Shown: one piece after another, positions 26,717-35,993 of the stretch | Position numbering within the stretch: the stretch's first letter is position 1 | How the letters are laid out: the number at the start of each line of letters is the position of its first letter | NCBI RefSeq assembly: GCF_013391475.1 | Contig: NZ_JACBAZ010000001.1 | Coordinates: forward strand, 764,377-828,376 | Direction: 5' to 3' | DNA: 64,000 nt | From: Oceaniferula marina | Lineage (GTDB): Bacteria; Verrucomicrobiota; Verrucomicrobiia; Verrucomicrobiales; Akkermansiaceae | The notes under the pieces: model-generated | Told to the model about the DNA's origin: nothing | What the model saw: only the letters and a program-made list of their open reading frames with translations | The model's database searches: none | Translations under genes and position numbers: made by a program

Positions 26717-27754
26717 ATGATCTTTTCACGCACTCCTTGCTGTATGGTGATGGCATCGGCATTTCTTGCTTCAATACCATCACATGCCGCCAACCTGATT
26801 ACGAATGGTGACTTTTCCGGTGGAACGTCGGGAACCTATGCCCCCGGCTCCGCTACAGGAGGGGCCAATAACGTCCCTACCGGCTGGGTCGGGTATGCCA
26901 CAGGCAACGACTCTCTGTTTGTCAATGGATCCCAAAGGGTCAACTTCAACGGTGGAGACAAACCATCGGGCAGTTACATCGAGCAAAGTGTAAGCACTCA
27001 AACCAACCGCTGGTATGCGCTAGCCTGGCAACAGCAAAGCCATTCCGGGACCGACAATGGAGGTGTATTGATGACAAGCACACTGACCAGTGGAGCTGCC
27101 AGTACAACAAGCAGCTTGCGGGGGATGCTGGACGGAGCTTCCCTCATCCATACGATGTCGACATCAACGACGGTTCGCCTGTCGGATATCGGAGCGAGCA
27201 CCGTATCGCTCGACACCCAACTGGACAATGTTGTTCTGGATTTGGCCAATGGCCAATACAACGTAGCTCATCTGGCCACGCTGAGTTCTGATTCCCAGTA
27301 TGGTCTTGGAACATGGGGCAACGAAGAAAATGCCGTGGATGGTCGCATTGGAGCGACGAATTCAAGCAACACCATTTTTCACAGTAATAACAACTCAGGA
27401 GGTTGGTATGAAATGGATTTCACGTTAAACGCCATGGGGGCTTACATTGATCGTATCGAGATCGAAGCAAGGCCAGGGTTCAACTCCCGCATGGGAGACT
27501 CCATTCAAATTTATTCCACATCCGACGCCCTCTTGGAAACCATCGTTATTGATGATTCATCAGGAAGCTTCGGTGTTGATGGGACATGGAGTGATGTTGG
27601 CAGAATTCGTATCGCCAATGACGGAGATTTCATCAACTTAGCAGAAGTCAGGACCTTCAGCAGTTTTGTCGATGGCGTCATGGTTCCAGAACCCTCCTCG
27701 CTCACTCTTTTGGGACTCGGAAGTCTCGCTCTGGTTCTACGCCGCAGGAAATAA
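26717..27754 (+). CDS. PEP-CTERM secreted protein with a galactose-binding-like domain
   Basis: The product has about 345 residues from the ATG at 26717, with a signal peptide MIFSRTPCCMVMASAFLASIPSHA. The first half looks like a beta-sandwich (LITNGDFSGGTSGTY, typical of carbohydrate-binding secreted modules). The second half (NVAHLATLSSDSQYG to EVRTFS) resembles an F5/8 type C discoidin or galactose-binding fold. The C-terminus has the PEP-CTERM sorting signal: PEPSSLTLLGLGSLALVL, then RRRK. Such proteins are processed by exosortase and linked to the surface or extracellular matrix. A terminator follows. Confidence 0.85.
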   Translation: MIFSRTPCCMVMASAFLASIPSHAANLITNGDFSGGTSGTYAPGSATGGANNVPTGWVGYATGNDSLFVNGSQRVNFNGGDKPSGSYIEQSVSTQTNRWYALAWQQQSHSGTDNGGVLMTSTLTSGAASTTSSLRGMLDGASLIHTMSTSTTVRLSDIGASTVSLDTQLDNVVLDLANGQYNVAHLATLSSDSQYGLGTWGNEENAVDGRIGATNSSNTIFHSNNNSGGWYEMDFTLNAMGAYIDRIEIEARPGFNSRMGDSIQIYSTSDALLETIVIDDSSGSFGVDGTWSDVGRIRIANDGDFINLAEVRTFSSFVDGVMVPEPSSLTLLGLGSLALVLRRRK

Positions 27755-27784
27755 ACTCACGGATCATTCCGGAGAAATCCAAAG

Positions 27785-27818
27785 AGCTTCTCAGCCCGCC
27801 GGCTGACGAAGCTTTTTT
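27785..27818 (+). terminator. Rho-independent terminator after the PEP-CTERM gene
   Basis: AGCTTC and GAAGCT pair around an inner CAGCC/GGCTG stem with loop CGCC, followed by TTTTT. It lies 31 bp after the stop codon. Confidence 0.85.
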
Positions 27819-27906
27819 GTGGAGTGCTGAAAAGACTCTCGGCGATTAACTCCTTGAGACTTTTGCATTTGCAAGAGAGCTTGAAATTGAGTAAACGGCC
27901 TGACCC

Positions 27907-30186
27907 ATGAGCGATCTACACCTACGGCTCCGAGGGGCATTCCGCCTGCTCTTGATCCTTGTCTTTGCCTGCTTCTCGTTGCCCCTGTCCGCGCAACAGC
28001 AGCAAGACCCGAGGACCTTGGACCCGTCCGATATTTTTTTCCAGGCATGGCTCACCATCCGGGATGCCGAAAAACTCGAAAAAGAGGGCAACTTCAACGA
28101 TGCCCGCCTGAAATACCAACAGGCGGCCAAGTACTACCAAGTGCTCACCCGCTACCATAAAAATTGGAAACCTCACCTAGTCGAGGCCAGGGTCACATCC
28201 ACTCAGGAAGCCATCCGACTGGTGGAGCCCAAGGCCGTGGACCAAATTGCCAAACGCAATGCCAAAGCCCAGGACCTCGTCGAGGGAGGCCCCGCAGCAA
28301 CCCCCAACCCGAATGCCCCCACGGGATCAGGGCATCGAAAAGCCACCCCGACAGCGAGCCCCCGCACCCCCAGCATTAGATCAAACCCAAAGGTGGCGGC
28401 AGGCTCATCAGCGCCAACACAACCACGGCCGACGCCAACCAAACCGACATCCAAGGCAACAGCCTACTCCGAAGCCATCCAGCGTGGACAACAACGGCAA
28501 CTCGAGAAGTTACAACGCGACAACGCCCGGCTTCAGGAACAGCTGAAACAAGCCCAGGCCCAGGCAAAAAATGCTCAATCCGATGAGCAAAAACGTCTGA
28601 TTAACAAAATTGCAACCAAAGACCGTGAGATAGCCACCATCCGCAACCTGCTCGCCCGGGCTCCACTGCAGGCAGATCTCGACCGATTGGAAAAAGAAAA
28701 CCGGACGCGGAAAGCAGAGCTCGAAATCACCGCTCTCTCGCTCAAAGGCACCCGTGAGCGTATGGCCAAGGAACAGGCAAAAGCGAAAAAATCCGAAGAG
28801 GAAGCCGCTCTCGCGAAACGCCGGGCCGAAGAAATCCAAAAACAAATGAGTCTGCAGGGCAGAGTCAACAACGAGGTGATCCGCAAACTCCGCCAAGAAC
28901 TCAAATCCGTCACCCAAATTCTGGAAAACACCCGGGTCGAACTGGGAAAGGCCAATGCGAAAATCGCCAACATGCAACGCAGCATGGATCAATCCAAGGC
29001 GACCATCGCCGAACTCACTAAAGAGCGGGACGCCCTGCGAACCGAACGCGACGCCCTAGCCGAAGTGCTCAAACAAAACAACTCGGACGGCGTGCGCAAA
29101 TTGATCTCTGAAAACATGCGCCTCGGCAAAGAACTCAAGGAAAGCAACGACCGACTTGAATACCTGACAAAGAAAAACAACGTCACCCAGGATGAACTGC
29201 TCGAGGCCAAACGCGATCTGGCCGTGGCAAAAACCAGAATCATGCGCTACCAGCAGGAACGCGTGCAACACGGGCATCGGATCCAATCGCTCGAAAGCCA
29301 GCTTCGGGATGCTGAAGCCGAACTCGCAGCAGCCCGGAGCAATCCGGAAAAGGCAGCCAGTCAGGAGGAAGTTGAGATCCTCAAGGAAACCGTCAAACGT
29401 CTGATTGCCGCACAGGAACGCCGCAAGGCAGCGGAAAAACTCCTCTGGGAAGCTTACCAGGACTCCAAAAAAATCATCCCCGGCATTGTCGAAGCCTATG
29501 AGGACATCAGAAAAACCAAGGTAGAGCTCACCGATGAGGAAAAAGGGCTGATGATCAAACAGATCCCGGATGGGGAATTCACCGTTCCTCAACGCGTGAC
29601 TCCTGAACACGCGATGGCCAGCGCCAATGCCATGGAAAAAGACATCAACCTCCATCACAACCTAGCCGAGCGACTCTACGTCAAAGGTCGCTACGAAGCA
29701 GCCCGTGAAATCCTGACGGAAACCGACGAGCGCTATCCGGGGCATTTTGCCACCCTCTGCAAACGTGGCGTGGTTGAACTTAAAACCAAGCACTACATCG
29801 AAGCTCTGGATGTATTCAACGAAGCTCTGACCATGCAAGAGAACAGCAGCTACGCCCACTACATGCTCGGACTTTCCAACTTTCACATCCAGGATTTTGA
29901 CACGTCAAGAAATGCATTCGAGCAATCCATTGAACTCAAACCCGGCAATGCCAACGCCCATCTCTACCTCGGCATCCTCGCCGGAATCGGAAGACGCTAC
30001 GAGCAGTCAGAGAATCACCTGCAAGAGGCCATCAAGCTTAACCCGACATCGGCAGAAGCCTATTACAACCTCTCGTTTCTCTACTTGAACCAAGGAAAGA
30101 AAAAAGATGCTTTGGACGCATACCGCAAGGCCTTGAACCACGGCTCCCAACCTGACCCTGAGCACGAACGCAAACTGGGAATCTGA
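27907..30186 (+). CDS. Exported coiled-coil and TPR repeat protein
   Basis: The 759-residue product has a Sec signal (RLLLILVFACFSLPLSAQQ), a short helical TPR-like N-terminal part (GNFNDARLKYQQAAKYYQ), then a Pro/Thr-rich linker (about residues 115-180). A long coiled coil follows (about 185-560, with Gln/Glu/Lys/Arg heptads). Three to four TPR units follow to the end (for example NSSYAHYMLGLSNFHIQD, YLGILAGIGRRYEQSENHLQ, YNLSFLYLNQGKKKDALDAY). I do not recognise a named family. It is likely a periplasmic scaffold. A tricorn-like protease gene follows 135 bp downstream. Confidence 0.7.
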   Translation: MSDLHLRLRGAFRLLLILVFACFSLPLSAQQQQDPRTLDPSDIFFQAWLTIRDAEKLEKEGNFNDARLKYQQAAKYYQVLTRYHKNWKPHLVEARVTSTQEAIRLVEPKAVDQIAKRNAKAQDLVEGGPAATPNPNAPTGSGHRKATPTASPRTPSIRSNPKVAAGSSAPTQPRPTPTKPTSKATAYSEAIQRGQQRQLEKLQRDNARLQEQLKQAQAQAKNAQSDEQKRLINKIATKDREIATIRNLLARAPLQADLDRLEKENRTRKAELEITALSLKGTRERMAKEQAKAKKSEEEAALAKRRAEEIQKQMSLQGRVNNEVIRKLRQELKSVTQILENTRVELGKANAKIANMQRSMDQSKATIAELTKERDALRTERDALAEVLKQNNSDGVRKLISENMRLGKELKESNDRLEYLTKKNNVTQDELLEAKRDLAVAKTRIMRYQQERVQHGHRIQSLESQLRDAEAELAAARSNPEKAASQEEVEILKETVKRLIAAQERRKAAEKLLWEAYQDSKKIIPGIVEAYEDIRKTKVELTDEEKGLMIKQIPDGEFTVPQRVTPEHAMASANAMEKDINLHHNLAERLYVKGRYEAAREILTETDERYPGHFATLCKRGVVELKTKHYIEALDVFNEALTMQENSSYAHYMLGLSNFHIQDFDTSRNAFEQSIELKPGNANAHLYLGILAGIGRRYEQSENHLQEAIKLNPTSAEAYYNLSFLYLNQGKKKDALDAYRKALNHGSQPDPEHERKLGI

Positions 30187-30321
30187 GCCCGCGCTTCCTG
30201 AATTCCCCTTTCCCCCCTTAGCGCTGGGATTTGCCGCTGATTATGCTCTGGACCTTCGATCTTGTTTTTTGATTTTTTCAGCTTCAAGCCTAGCTTGGGG
30301 CCCCGACCGCCATCCACCATC

Positions 30322-33300
30322 ATGTTTTTATCGATTCGATTTTACCTTCTCGCCCTCCTTCTTTTTCCCACCTTGTGTCTGGGGGCCCAACCCATCCGTA
30401 TGGCATCCTACCCGGCTCTCTCGCCGGATGGGACTTCGCTCGTTTTTTCCTGGCGCGGAGACATTTGGAAATCTTCCCACAATGGAGGCGAAGCCCAGCG
30501 CCTGACCACCCACCCGGCGAGAGATTTTGCACCTCGCTTCACGCCGGACGGTAAGTCGATCTGTTTTGGCAGCACCCGGGCTGGCAGCTATCAAGTTTTT
30601 ATGATGCCTGCCAAGGGGGGCACCGCCCGTCAAATCACCCACCACTCCGAAGGATCATTTTTACAGGACATAGCCCCGGACGGAAAATCTGTGCTCGTCA
30701 ACGGCCTTCGCGATGTTCCGGGGCGCAAACCTTATCGCTTTTTCCAAATCAACCTGGAAGAACGCAAACCCGAACAATTGGTCTTCCATGCCGATGGCGA
30801 AAACGGCCGCTATGCACCCGGTGGCAAGTCGATTATTTTCACCCGTGAAGGGACCCAAACCTACCGGAAAGGTTACCGAGGCACTCAAGCCAGTCAGGTC
30901 TGGATCTGGAATCCAAAAGCGAAACAACCCTTCCGACAAGCGCTCAAACACGCGCAAGGGTGCCGGACCCCCCTCTTCCACCCCGACGGAAAAGGTTTTT
31001 TCTACACCCGTGGTGGTGACAACGGTTTCAACTTGCACTTTCACGATCTGAGCAAGGGGCAGGATCTGGCGATCACCCACTTTGAAGATGACAGCGTCAT
31101 GCAACCTTCAATCGCCAACGATGGATCAGCCATCGTGTTTCGCCACCTCTTTGACCTCTACCACCTGACGCTTGGCTCTGATCCATCCACTCCGGGAGAA
31201 CTCAAGAAACTCGATATCTGGCACGAGGAAGATCTCGACCTCAAAGACCATCAAGACCGGGTGATCAAAAACACCCGGGATATCAGTTTTTCTCCCAGTG
31301 GCCTGGAAACCACCTTCACCGCCGAGGGCGACATCTGGGCCATGGACACCATTCTGCGTAAACCTAAACGACTCACCGACACCCCGGGCTATGAGCGGGA
31401 CCTCTGGTTTTCTCACGACGGAACCTCCATCTACTACCTCTACGACGACGGCCTGCAAACCGAAATCCGCCAACTCAAAAAATCCAACCCCCGCCAGTAT
31501 TGGTGGGAAGCGGAAGCCTGCACCCACGAGGTGATCGTCCCCGCTGAACACAAACCGACGAGTATCACCCCGGACCCGAAAGGCAATCAAATCGCCTACA
31601 CGACATACCCCGGAACCCTCTGGCTCAGCCAACCCGACGGAACCCAACCCGTCCGCTTGCTCGAATCGTGGGATCAACCGATGGTCCAATGGTCGCCAGA
31701 TGGGAAATGGCTGACCTACGCCCTACGAGACGATAATTTCAACCCGGACATCTACATTCTGAAAGCCGATGGGCAATCGACACCCGTCAACGTCAGCAGT
31801 CACCCCGACATCGATTTCTCACCTGTCTGGTCGCCCAATGGTAGACGACTCGCCTTTGTCGGAAAACATCACGACCGTGAGTTTGATATCTTTTACGTCG
31901 AGCTCTATCAAGAAGATGATATCGAGGACAGCGACAGCAAAACGCGGGAAAAAGCCCGCAAAGCCATGCAGAAAGACCCCGCCTACAAAGAAACTCAGGA
32001 GGAAGGCACCAAAGAGATCGTCAAAAAAGCAATCAAAACGCTAACCAAACCGGAAAATAAACCTAAACCAACCAAGAAAAGCTATGACCTCAATGATATT
32101 TTCGAGCGGGTGCATAGGCTTCCCCTGAAAGGCATCACACCGAGCAAACTCATCTGGAGTCACGACTCCAAACACATCATCTACCAACAACAAAACGGTA
32201 AGTCCCTCTACTCGATCGAGGCCAAGGCCAAAGCTCGCCCGGTCAAACTCGGTGACGCCACAGGCACACCGATCAGAGTAGACAGCAAAGGAAAACTCTA
32301 TTGGTTATCCGATGGAGTGCCTGCCACGTTCTATCAAAAAAAGAACACCAAGTTTAGTTTCAACATCTATACCAGCCGCGATCGGACGGCTTGGAAACGA
32401 ATGGTCTTTCGCAGCGCATGGAACACCATGCGCGATAAGTTCTACGACCCCAGCATGAACGGCCGCAACTGGCAGCAAATTCGAGAAAAATACGAAGACA
32501 TGGCAGCGATGGCTCCCAATTCGATGATTATGGACCGCATCGTCAATATGATGTTAGGCGAGCTCAATGCCTCCCACATGGGTTTCCGTAGCATCAGTTG
32601 GCCCAAACCATGGAAACTCGAAAAACAATGGAAAGAAGAAACCGTGCACCTCGGTGTGCGCTTTGACCCGCAACATTCCGACAGAGGTTGGAAAATCAAA
32701 GAGGTCATCCCCCGCAGTCCAGCCGACCATGACAAGTCGCGACTGGAACCAGGTGACGTCATTCTCAGCATCGGAGGCGAAGTGGTGATGCCGGACTGCC
32801 CAATCACCGCCCACCTGAACCTGCGCCCGACCGAACCGGTTCAACTCAAGGTGATCAACGCCAAGGGTGAGTCCCGCTCGGTAAAAATCCAACCGATCAG
32901 CTATGCCAAAGCCAGAGAGCTCAGCCAAAAAGCCAGACTCAGCGCAACGGCGAAAAAAGTCCAACAACTCTCCGGTGGAAAACTCGGCTACATCCACGTA
33001 GCCCGTATGATGTGGGATGAATTTGAACAATTCCAACAGCACCTCTATCAACAAGGCGTTGGCAAGCAGGGACTGATCATTGACGTTCGTAATAACGGCG
33101 GAGGTTTCACCACCGACCACTTACTCACCGCACTCTGCCAGCCGAACCACGCCTTCACCATTCCTCGCAATGGTGGTATTGGCTACCCACAGGATCGAAC
33201 CGTCTACACCACTTGGAATAAACCGATCATCGTGCTCTGCAATCAGAACAGCTACTCCAATGCCGAGATTTTCGCCCACGCCATCCGCAACCTGAACCGG

Positions 33301-33585
33301 GGAAAAATCATCGGTGTGGAGACCGCCGGGGGCGTCATCTCAACCGGTAGCGTCAAAGTGCTCGACGCAGGCACCATGCGTCTTCCCTTCCGAGGCTGGT
33401 TCAGCAGCTTCAATGGTAAGGACATGGAAATGAATGGGGCGCAACCGCACATCACACTCTGGAACAAGCCCGGAGACATGAGTCGGGGCCTTGATATTCA
33501 GCTCGAAAAAGCCGTGCAAATCCTTCTCAAAGAAAGTAAAGACCATCAGACGCTGCCGGCACCCAGCTACCGCAGCGAATGGTAA
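30322..33585 (+). CDS. Tricorn-like protease (beta-propeller, PDZ, S41 peptidase)
   Basis: The layout is that of the tricorn core protease family: an N-terminal signal (MFLSIRFYLLALLLFPTLCLGA), then TolB/WD-like beta-propeller repeats (SPDGTSLVFSWRGD, TPDGKSICFGSTRAG, SPNGRRLAFVGKHHD). A PDZ domain follows (around LEPGDVILSIGGEVV), and then a C-terminal S41 domain. The nucleophile is probably the Ser near residue 979 in CNQNSYSNAEIF; the GYIHVARM strand precedes it. At 1,087 residues it is normal in size. Substrates are probably peptides in the periplasm. The ATG at 30322 is chosen because of the signal peptide; a further 20 codons upstream are open. Confidence 0.88.
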   Translation: MFLSIRFYLLALLLFPTLCLGAQPIRMASYPALSPDGTSLVFSWRGDIWKSSHNGGEAQRLTTHPARDFAPRFTPDGKSICFGSTRAGSYQVFMMPAKGGTARQITHHSEGSFLQDIAPDGKSVLVNGLRDVPGRKPYRFFQINLEERKPEQLVFHADGENGRYAPGGKSIIFTREGTQTYRKGYRGTQASQVWIWNPKAKQPFRQALKHAQGCRTPLFHPDGKGFFYTRGGDNGFNLHFHDLSKGQDLAITHFEDDSVMQPSIANDGSAIVFRHLFDLYHLTLGSDPSTPGELKKLDIWHEEDLDLKDHQDRVIKNTRDISFSPSGLETTFTAEGDIWAMDTILRKPKRLTDTPGYERDLWFSHDGTSIYYLYDDGLQTEIRQLKKSNPRQYWWEAEACTHEVIVPAEHKPTSITPDPKGNQIAYTTYPGTLWLSQPDGTQPVRLLESWDQPMVQWSPDGKWLTYALRDDNFNPDIYILKADGQSTPVNVSSHPDIDFSPVWSPNGRRLAFVGKHHDREFDIFYVELYQEDDIEDSDSKTREKARKAMQKDPAYKETQEEGTKEIVKKAIKTLTKPENKPKPTKKSYDLNDIFERVHRLPLKGITPSKLIWSHDSKHIIYQQQNGKSLYSIEAKAKARPVKLGDATGTPIRVDSKGKLYWLSDGVPATFYQKKNTKFSFNIYTSRDRTAWKRMVFRSAWNTMRDKFYDPSMNGRNWQQIREKYEDMAAMAPNSMIMDRIVNMMLGELNASHMGFRSISWPKPWKLEKQWKEETVHLGVRFDPQHSDRGWKIKEVIPRSPADHDKSRLEPGDVILSIGGEVVMPDCPITAHLNLRPTEPVQLKVINAKGESRSVKIQPISYAKARELSQKARLSATAKKVQQLSGGKLGYIHVARMMWDEFEQFQQHLYQQGVGKQGLIIDVRNNGGGFTTDHLLTALCQPNHAFTIPRNGGIGYPQDRTVYTTWNKPIIVLCNQNSYSNAEIFAHAIRNLNRGKIIGVETAGGVISTGSVKVLDAGTMRLPFRGWFSSFNGKDMEMNGAQPHITLWNKPGDMSRGLDIQLEKAVQILLKESKDHQTLPAPSYRSEW

Positions 33586-33628
33586 TCCCCCCGTCTTCCA
33601 TCATCAGATTGAATCAACAACATCCCCC

Positions 33629-34783
33629 ATGCTCAGCACCGACGAAAAAGCCCGATATGCCCGTCATTTTTCCCTTAGCCAAGTAGGCCTCGAAGGTCAG
33701 GAAAAACTCAAACAATCATCCGTGCTCTGCATCGGAGCCGGAGGACTCGGATCCCCGTCCACCCTGTATCTGGCCGCCGCCGGAGTCGGACGCATCGGTA
33801 TCGTCGATCCCGATTGCGTGGAGGTCTCGAATTTGCAACGCCAGATCTTGCACGGTCAATCGACCCTCGGCAAAAGTAAACTCGACAGTGCCATTTCCCG
33901 GCTTCGCGATATCAACCCCCACGTCATCGTCGAACCCCACGCCTGCACCTTCACCTCAGAGAACGCCATCGCATTAGCATCATCCTACGACATCATCATT
34001 GATGGCACCGATAATTTTCCCACCCGCTACCTCAGCAACGATGTGGCCTACTTCCTGAAAAAGCCCAACATCTACGCCTCGATTTTTCGTTTTGAAGGAC
34101 AACTGAGTGTCTTTGCCCCCCACCTCGGAGGCCCCTGTTACCGCTGCATGCTCCCAACCCCACCCGATCCGGGAACCGTTCCCAGCTGTGCGGAGGCCGG
34201 AGTGTTGGGCGTTCTGCCGGGCATCATTGGTAGCCTGCAAGCCATGGAAGCGATCAAGCTCTTACTCGGCGCCGGCGAACCTCCTCTCGGACGACTCATC
34301 CATTACGATGCCCTTCAGACAAAGTTCAGGGAGTTCAACCTGCGGCGCGACCCCGAGTGCCCTCTATGCGGGGACCATCCGACGATCAAAGAACTGATCG
34401 ACTATGATGACTTCTGCGGCATCCCCAAAACCTCGGCGGCGACTCCGGTCAACGATGACCCCACAGCCATCACGGTAGAAGAACTCCGCGACAAACTCGC
34501 CAATCCATCCGGTCTGCTGCTCATCGATGTCCGTGAACCTTGGGAATACGATGTCGCCCACATCGACGGTTTTCATCTTATGCCCCTGACCACCGTTCCG
34601 GCTTCCTGCTCTGAACTCGATGAGCAGGCCCGCACCCAAAAAATCATCCTCCTCTGCAAAGGAGGAGTCCGCAGCGCTCGGGCCCAGGAATTCCTCGCCC
34701 AGCAAGGCATCACCAATACCATCAATGTCCTGGGTGGCATGGACGCCTGGCTTCGGTCCGGATTTGAAGCCTCTTCCAGATAA
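33629..34783 (+). CDS. moeB: ThiF/MoeB-type adenylyltransferase with C-terminal rhodanese domain
   Basis: MoeB/ThiF enzymes adenylate the C-terminal glycine of a ubiquitin-like sulfur carrier in molybdopterin or thiamine synthesis. The ATP-binding GAGGLGSPSTLYL motif and DCVEVSNLQRQILH are present. Zn-binding cysteines are in CYRCMLP and ECPLCGDH, and the catalytic Cys is in GTVPSCAEAG. After about residue 280 there is a rhodanese domain (LLIDVREPWEYDVAHIDG, active-site Cys in LLCKGGVRSARA) that supplies sulfur. The fusion of MoeB and rhodanese is well known. No carrier gene is adjacent, so whether it serves Moco or thiamine cannot be decided. It lies 38 bp before tmk. Confidence 0.88.
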   Translation: MLSTDEKARYARHFSLSQVGLEGQEKLKQSSVLCIGAGGLGSPSTLYLAAAGVGRIGIVDPDCVEVSNLQRQILHGQSTLGKSKLDSAISRLRDINPHVIVEPHACTFTSENAIALASSYDIIIDGTDNFPTRYLSNDVAYFLKKPNIYASIFRFEGQLSVFAPHLGGPCYRCMLPTPPDPGTVPSCAEAGVLGVLPGIIGSLQAMEAIKLLLGAGEPPLGRLIHYDALQTKFREFNLRRDPECPLCGDHPTIKELIDYDDFCGIPKTSAATPVNDDPTAITVEELRDKLANPSGLLLIDVREPWEYDVAHIDGFHLMPLTTVPASCSELDEQARTQKIILLCKGGVRSARAQEFLAQQGITNTINVLGGMDAWLRSGFEASSR

Positions 34784-34821
34784 CCCACTCCCAAACCACC
34801 ACCTCTGCACCCAACCCTACC

Positions 34822-35418
34822 ATGAGCAACGATTCAAAAGGAAAACTCATCGTCATCGAAGGCATCGACGGCACCGGAAAATCGACCCAGGCAAGGATGC
34901 TCGCCGAACAACTCCGAAGCCAAGGGCTCCAGGTCAAACAAAGCTTCGAACCCACCAACGGCCCATGGGGAAGCAAATTGCGGGCCAGCGCCACAAGCGG
35001 CAGACTCAGTATCGAGGAAGAGCTCGAACTCTTTCTGAAAGACCGCCGGCAGCACGTCGATGAACTGATCCAACCAACGATCAGCAGCGGTGGCATCGTC
35101 ATTCTTGACCGCTATTATTTTTCCACCATGGCGTATCAGGGAGCTCGGGGGATTGACCCTCTGGAAATCCGTCAGGCCAATGAATCCTTTGCACCACAAC
35201 CGGATCTCTTGCTGATTCTGGACCTCCCGGTTGATCTGGCGCTTGAACGTGTCGGAGTGCGTGACGGTCAGGCCAATGAGTTCGAACAACGGGACTCCTT
35301 GCAATTCTGCCGGGACCTCTTTCTCAGTTTGCAAGATGAACCCTTCGCCAAACTGGTTGATGCCTCCCGGGACATCGATGAGGTCCACCGCCAAATCATG
35401 GAAAACGTCACCGTCTAA
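34822..35418 (+). CDS. tmk: Thymidylate kinase
   Basis: Tmk phosphorylates dTMP to dTDP. The P-loop is GIDGTGKST near residues 13-21 and the DRY-type motif is VILDRYYFSTMAYQGARG. Later ILDLPVDLALERV and a LID-like region follow. The length is 198 residues, a little short but normal. The ATG at 34822 is close to the end of moeB, so the two may be co-transcribed. Confidence 0.93.
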   Translation: MSNDSKGKLIVIEGIDGTGKSTQARMLAEQLRSQGLQVKQSFEPTNGPWGSKLRASATSGRLSIEEELELFLKDRRQHVDELIQPTISSGGIVILDRYYFSTMAYQGARGIDPLEIRQANESFAPQPDLLLILDLPVDLALERVGVRDGQANEFEQRDSLQFCRDLFLSLQDEPFAKLVDASRDIDEVHRQIMENVTV

Positions 35419-35587
35419 ACCGGGGGCCTCGTGAGCGACGATCGACCGGTCGTAACAAAGCCGCAAAAGAAAGCCGCACAAGAAAGCCGCAAAGAAACTC
35501 TCGTCCCCTGCGGCCTTGAACGTGCAAACGGCCAGAGATCACATCTGACCGCTTTAAAAGCTGAGCATTGGCTTATGCCATTCTCCC
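35419..35587. other. Spacer with tandem GCCGCA-rich repeats; no gene supported
   Basis: The 362-bp region from the end of tmk to the small Cys/Lys gene has no convincing gene. It holds three tandem 13-bp units (35457-35495: AAAGCCGCAAAAG, AAAGCCGCACAAG, AAAGCCGCAAAGA) and then the long inverted repeat at 35588-35768. A 63-codon frame at 35431-35622 reads through the repeats and has no supporting feature. Confidence 0.6.
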
Positions 35588-35768
35588 AGTTAAATTGGCA
35601 GAATGGTTTGAGTTTAAGATGATGAGTCAGTCAGCAAGCTGAATGGCAAGGGGGCACTGAATCTTTTAGATTTTACCGTTGTTGCGCGTCGGTTGCATAG
35701 CCCGCTATGCGCCTTCCTTGCGCCTAGTTAAAATCGAAAACCTCCAGTGCCATTCAGCCAATTTAACT
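35588..35768. repeat. Large nested inverted repeat
   Basis: Two nested pairs of perfect arms surround a central palindrome. AGTTAAATTGGC (35588-35599) pairs with GCCAATTTAACT (35757-35768). GCTGAATGGCA (35638-35648) pairs with TGCCATTCAGC (35748-35758). The core GCATAG-CCCG-CTATGC is at 35695-35710. Sequence between the arms is also partly complementary (TTTTAGATTTTA against TAAAATCGAAAA), so the whole of 35638-35758 can fold as one long imperfect hairpin. It looks like a REP-type or miniature element. Confidence 0.7.
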
Positions 35769-35780
35769 GATCAAATGGTA

Positions 35781-35993
35781 TTACTCAGCCTTTTTCTTAC
35801 CTGAACACTCCTTTTTCTCAGAGCACTCTTTTTTGTCGGCGCAGGCCTTTTTATCGGCACAGCTTTTCTTGCACTTGGAGGCACACTCCTTCTTCACAGC
35901 TTTGTCCTTGTGAGCCGCGCATGAGTCACAGGCAAAGGCAGTGGAAGTTCCGAGTGTCGCGGAGACAACGAGGAGTTGGATCATTGTTTTCAT
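35781..35993 (-). CDS. Small Cys/Lys-rich exported protein
   Basis: From the ATG at 35993 the product has 70 residues: a signal peptide MKTMIQLLVVSATLGTSTAFA, then a mature 48-residue chain starting CDSCAA and rich in cysteine and lysine. Near the C-terminus there is a repeated six-residue pattern x-x-K-K-x-C (ADKKAC, ADKKEC, SEKKEC, SGKKK). The composition suggests metal binding or disulfide cross-linking in the envelope. An ATG 3 codons later (MIQLL) is an alternative. No family is recognised. The upstream region is AT-rich (36075-36115), divergent from purL. Confidence 0.6.
   Translation of the reverse strand: MKTMIQLLVVSATLGTSTAFACDSCAAHKDKAVKKECASKCKKSCADKKACADKKECSEKKECSGKKKAE

Noticed and set aside
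35457-35495. The tandem 13-bp units as a CRISPR array
   Set aside because: Units are adjacent without spacers and are too short. No cas gene lies in the window.
35431-35622. A 63-codon open frame after tmk
   Set aside because: It reads through the tandem AAAGCCGCA repeats, has no ribosome binding site or motif and ends before the nested inverted repeat.
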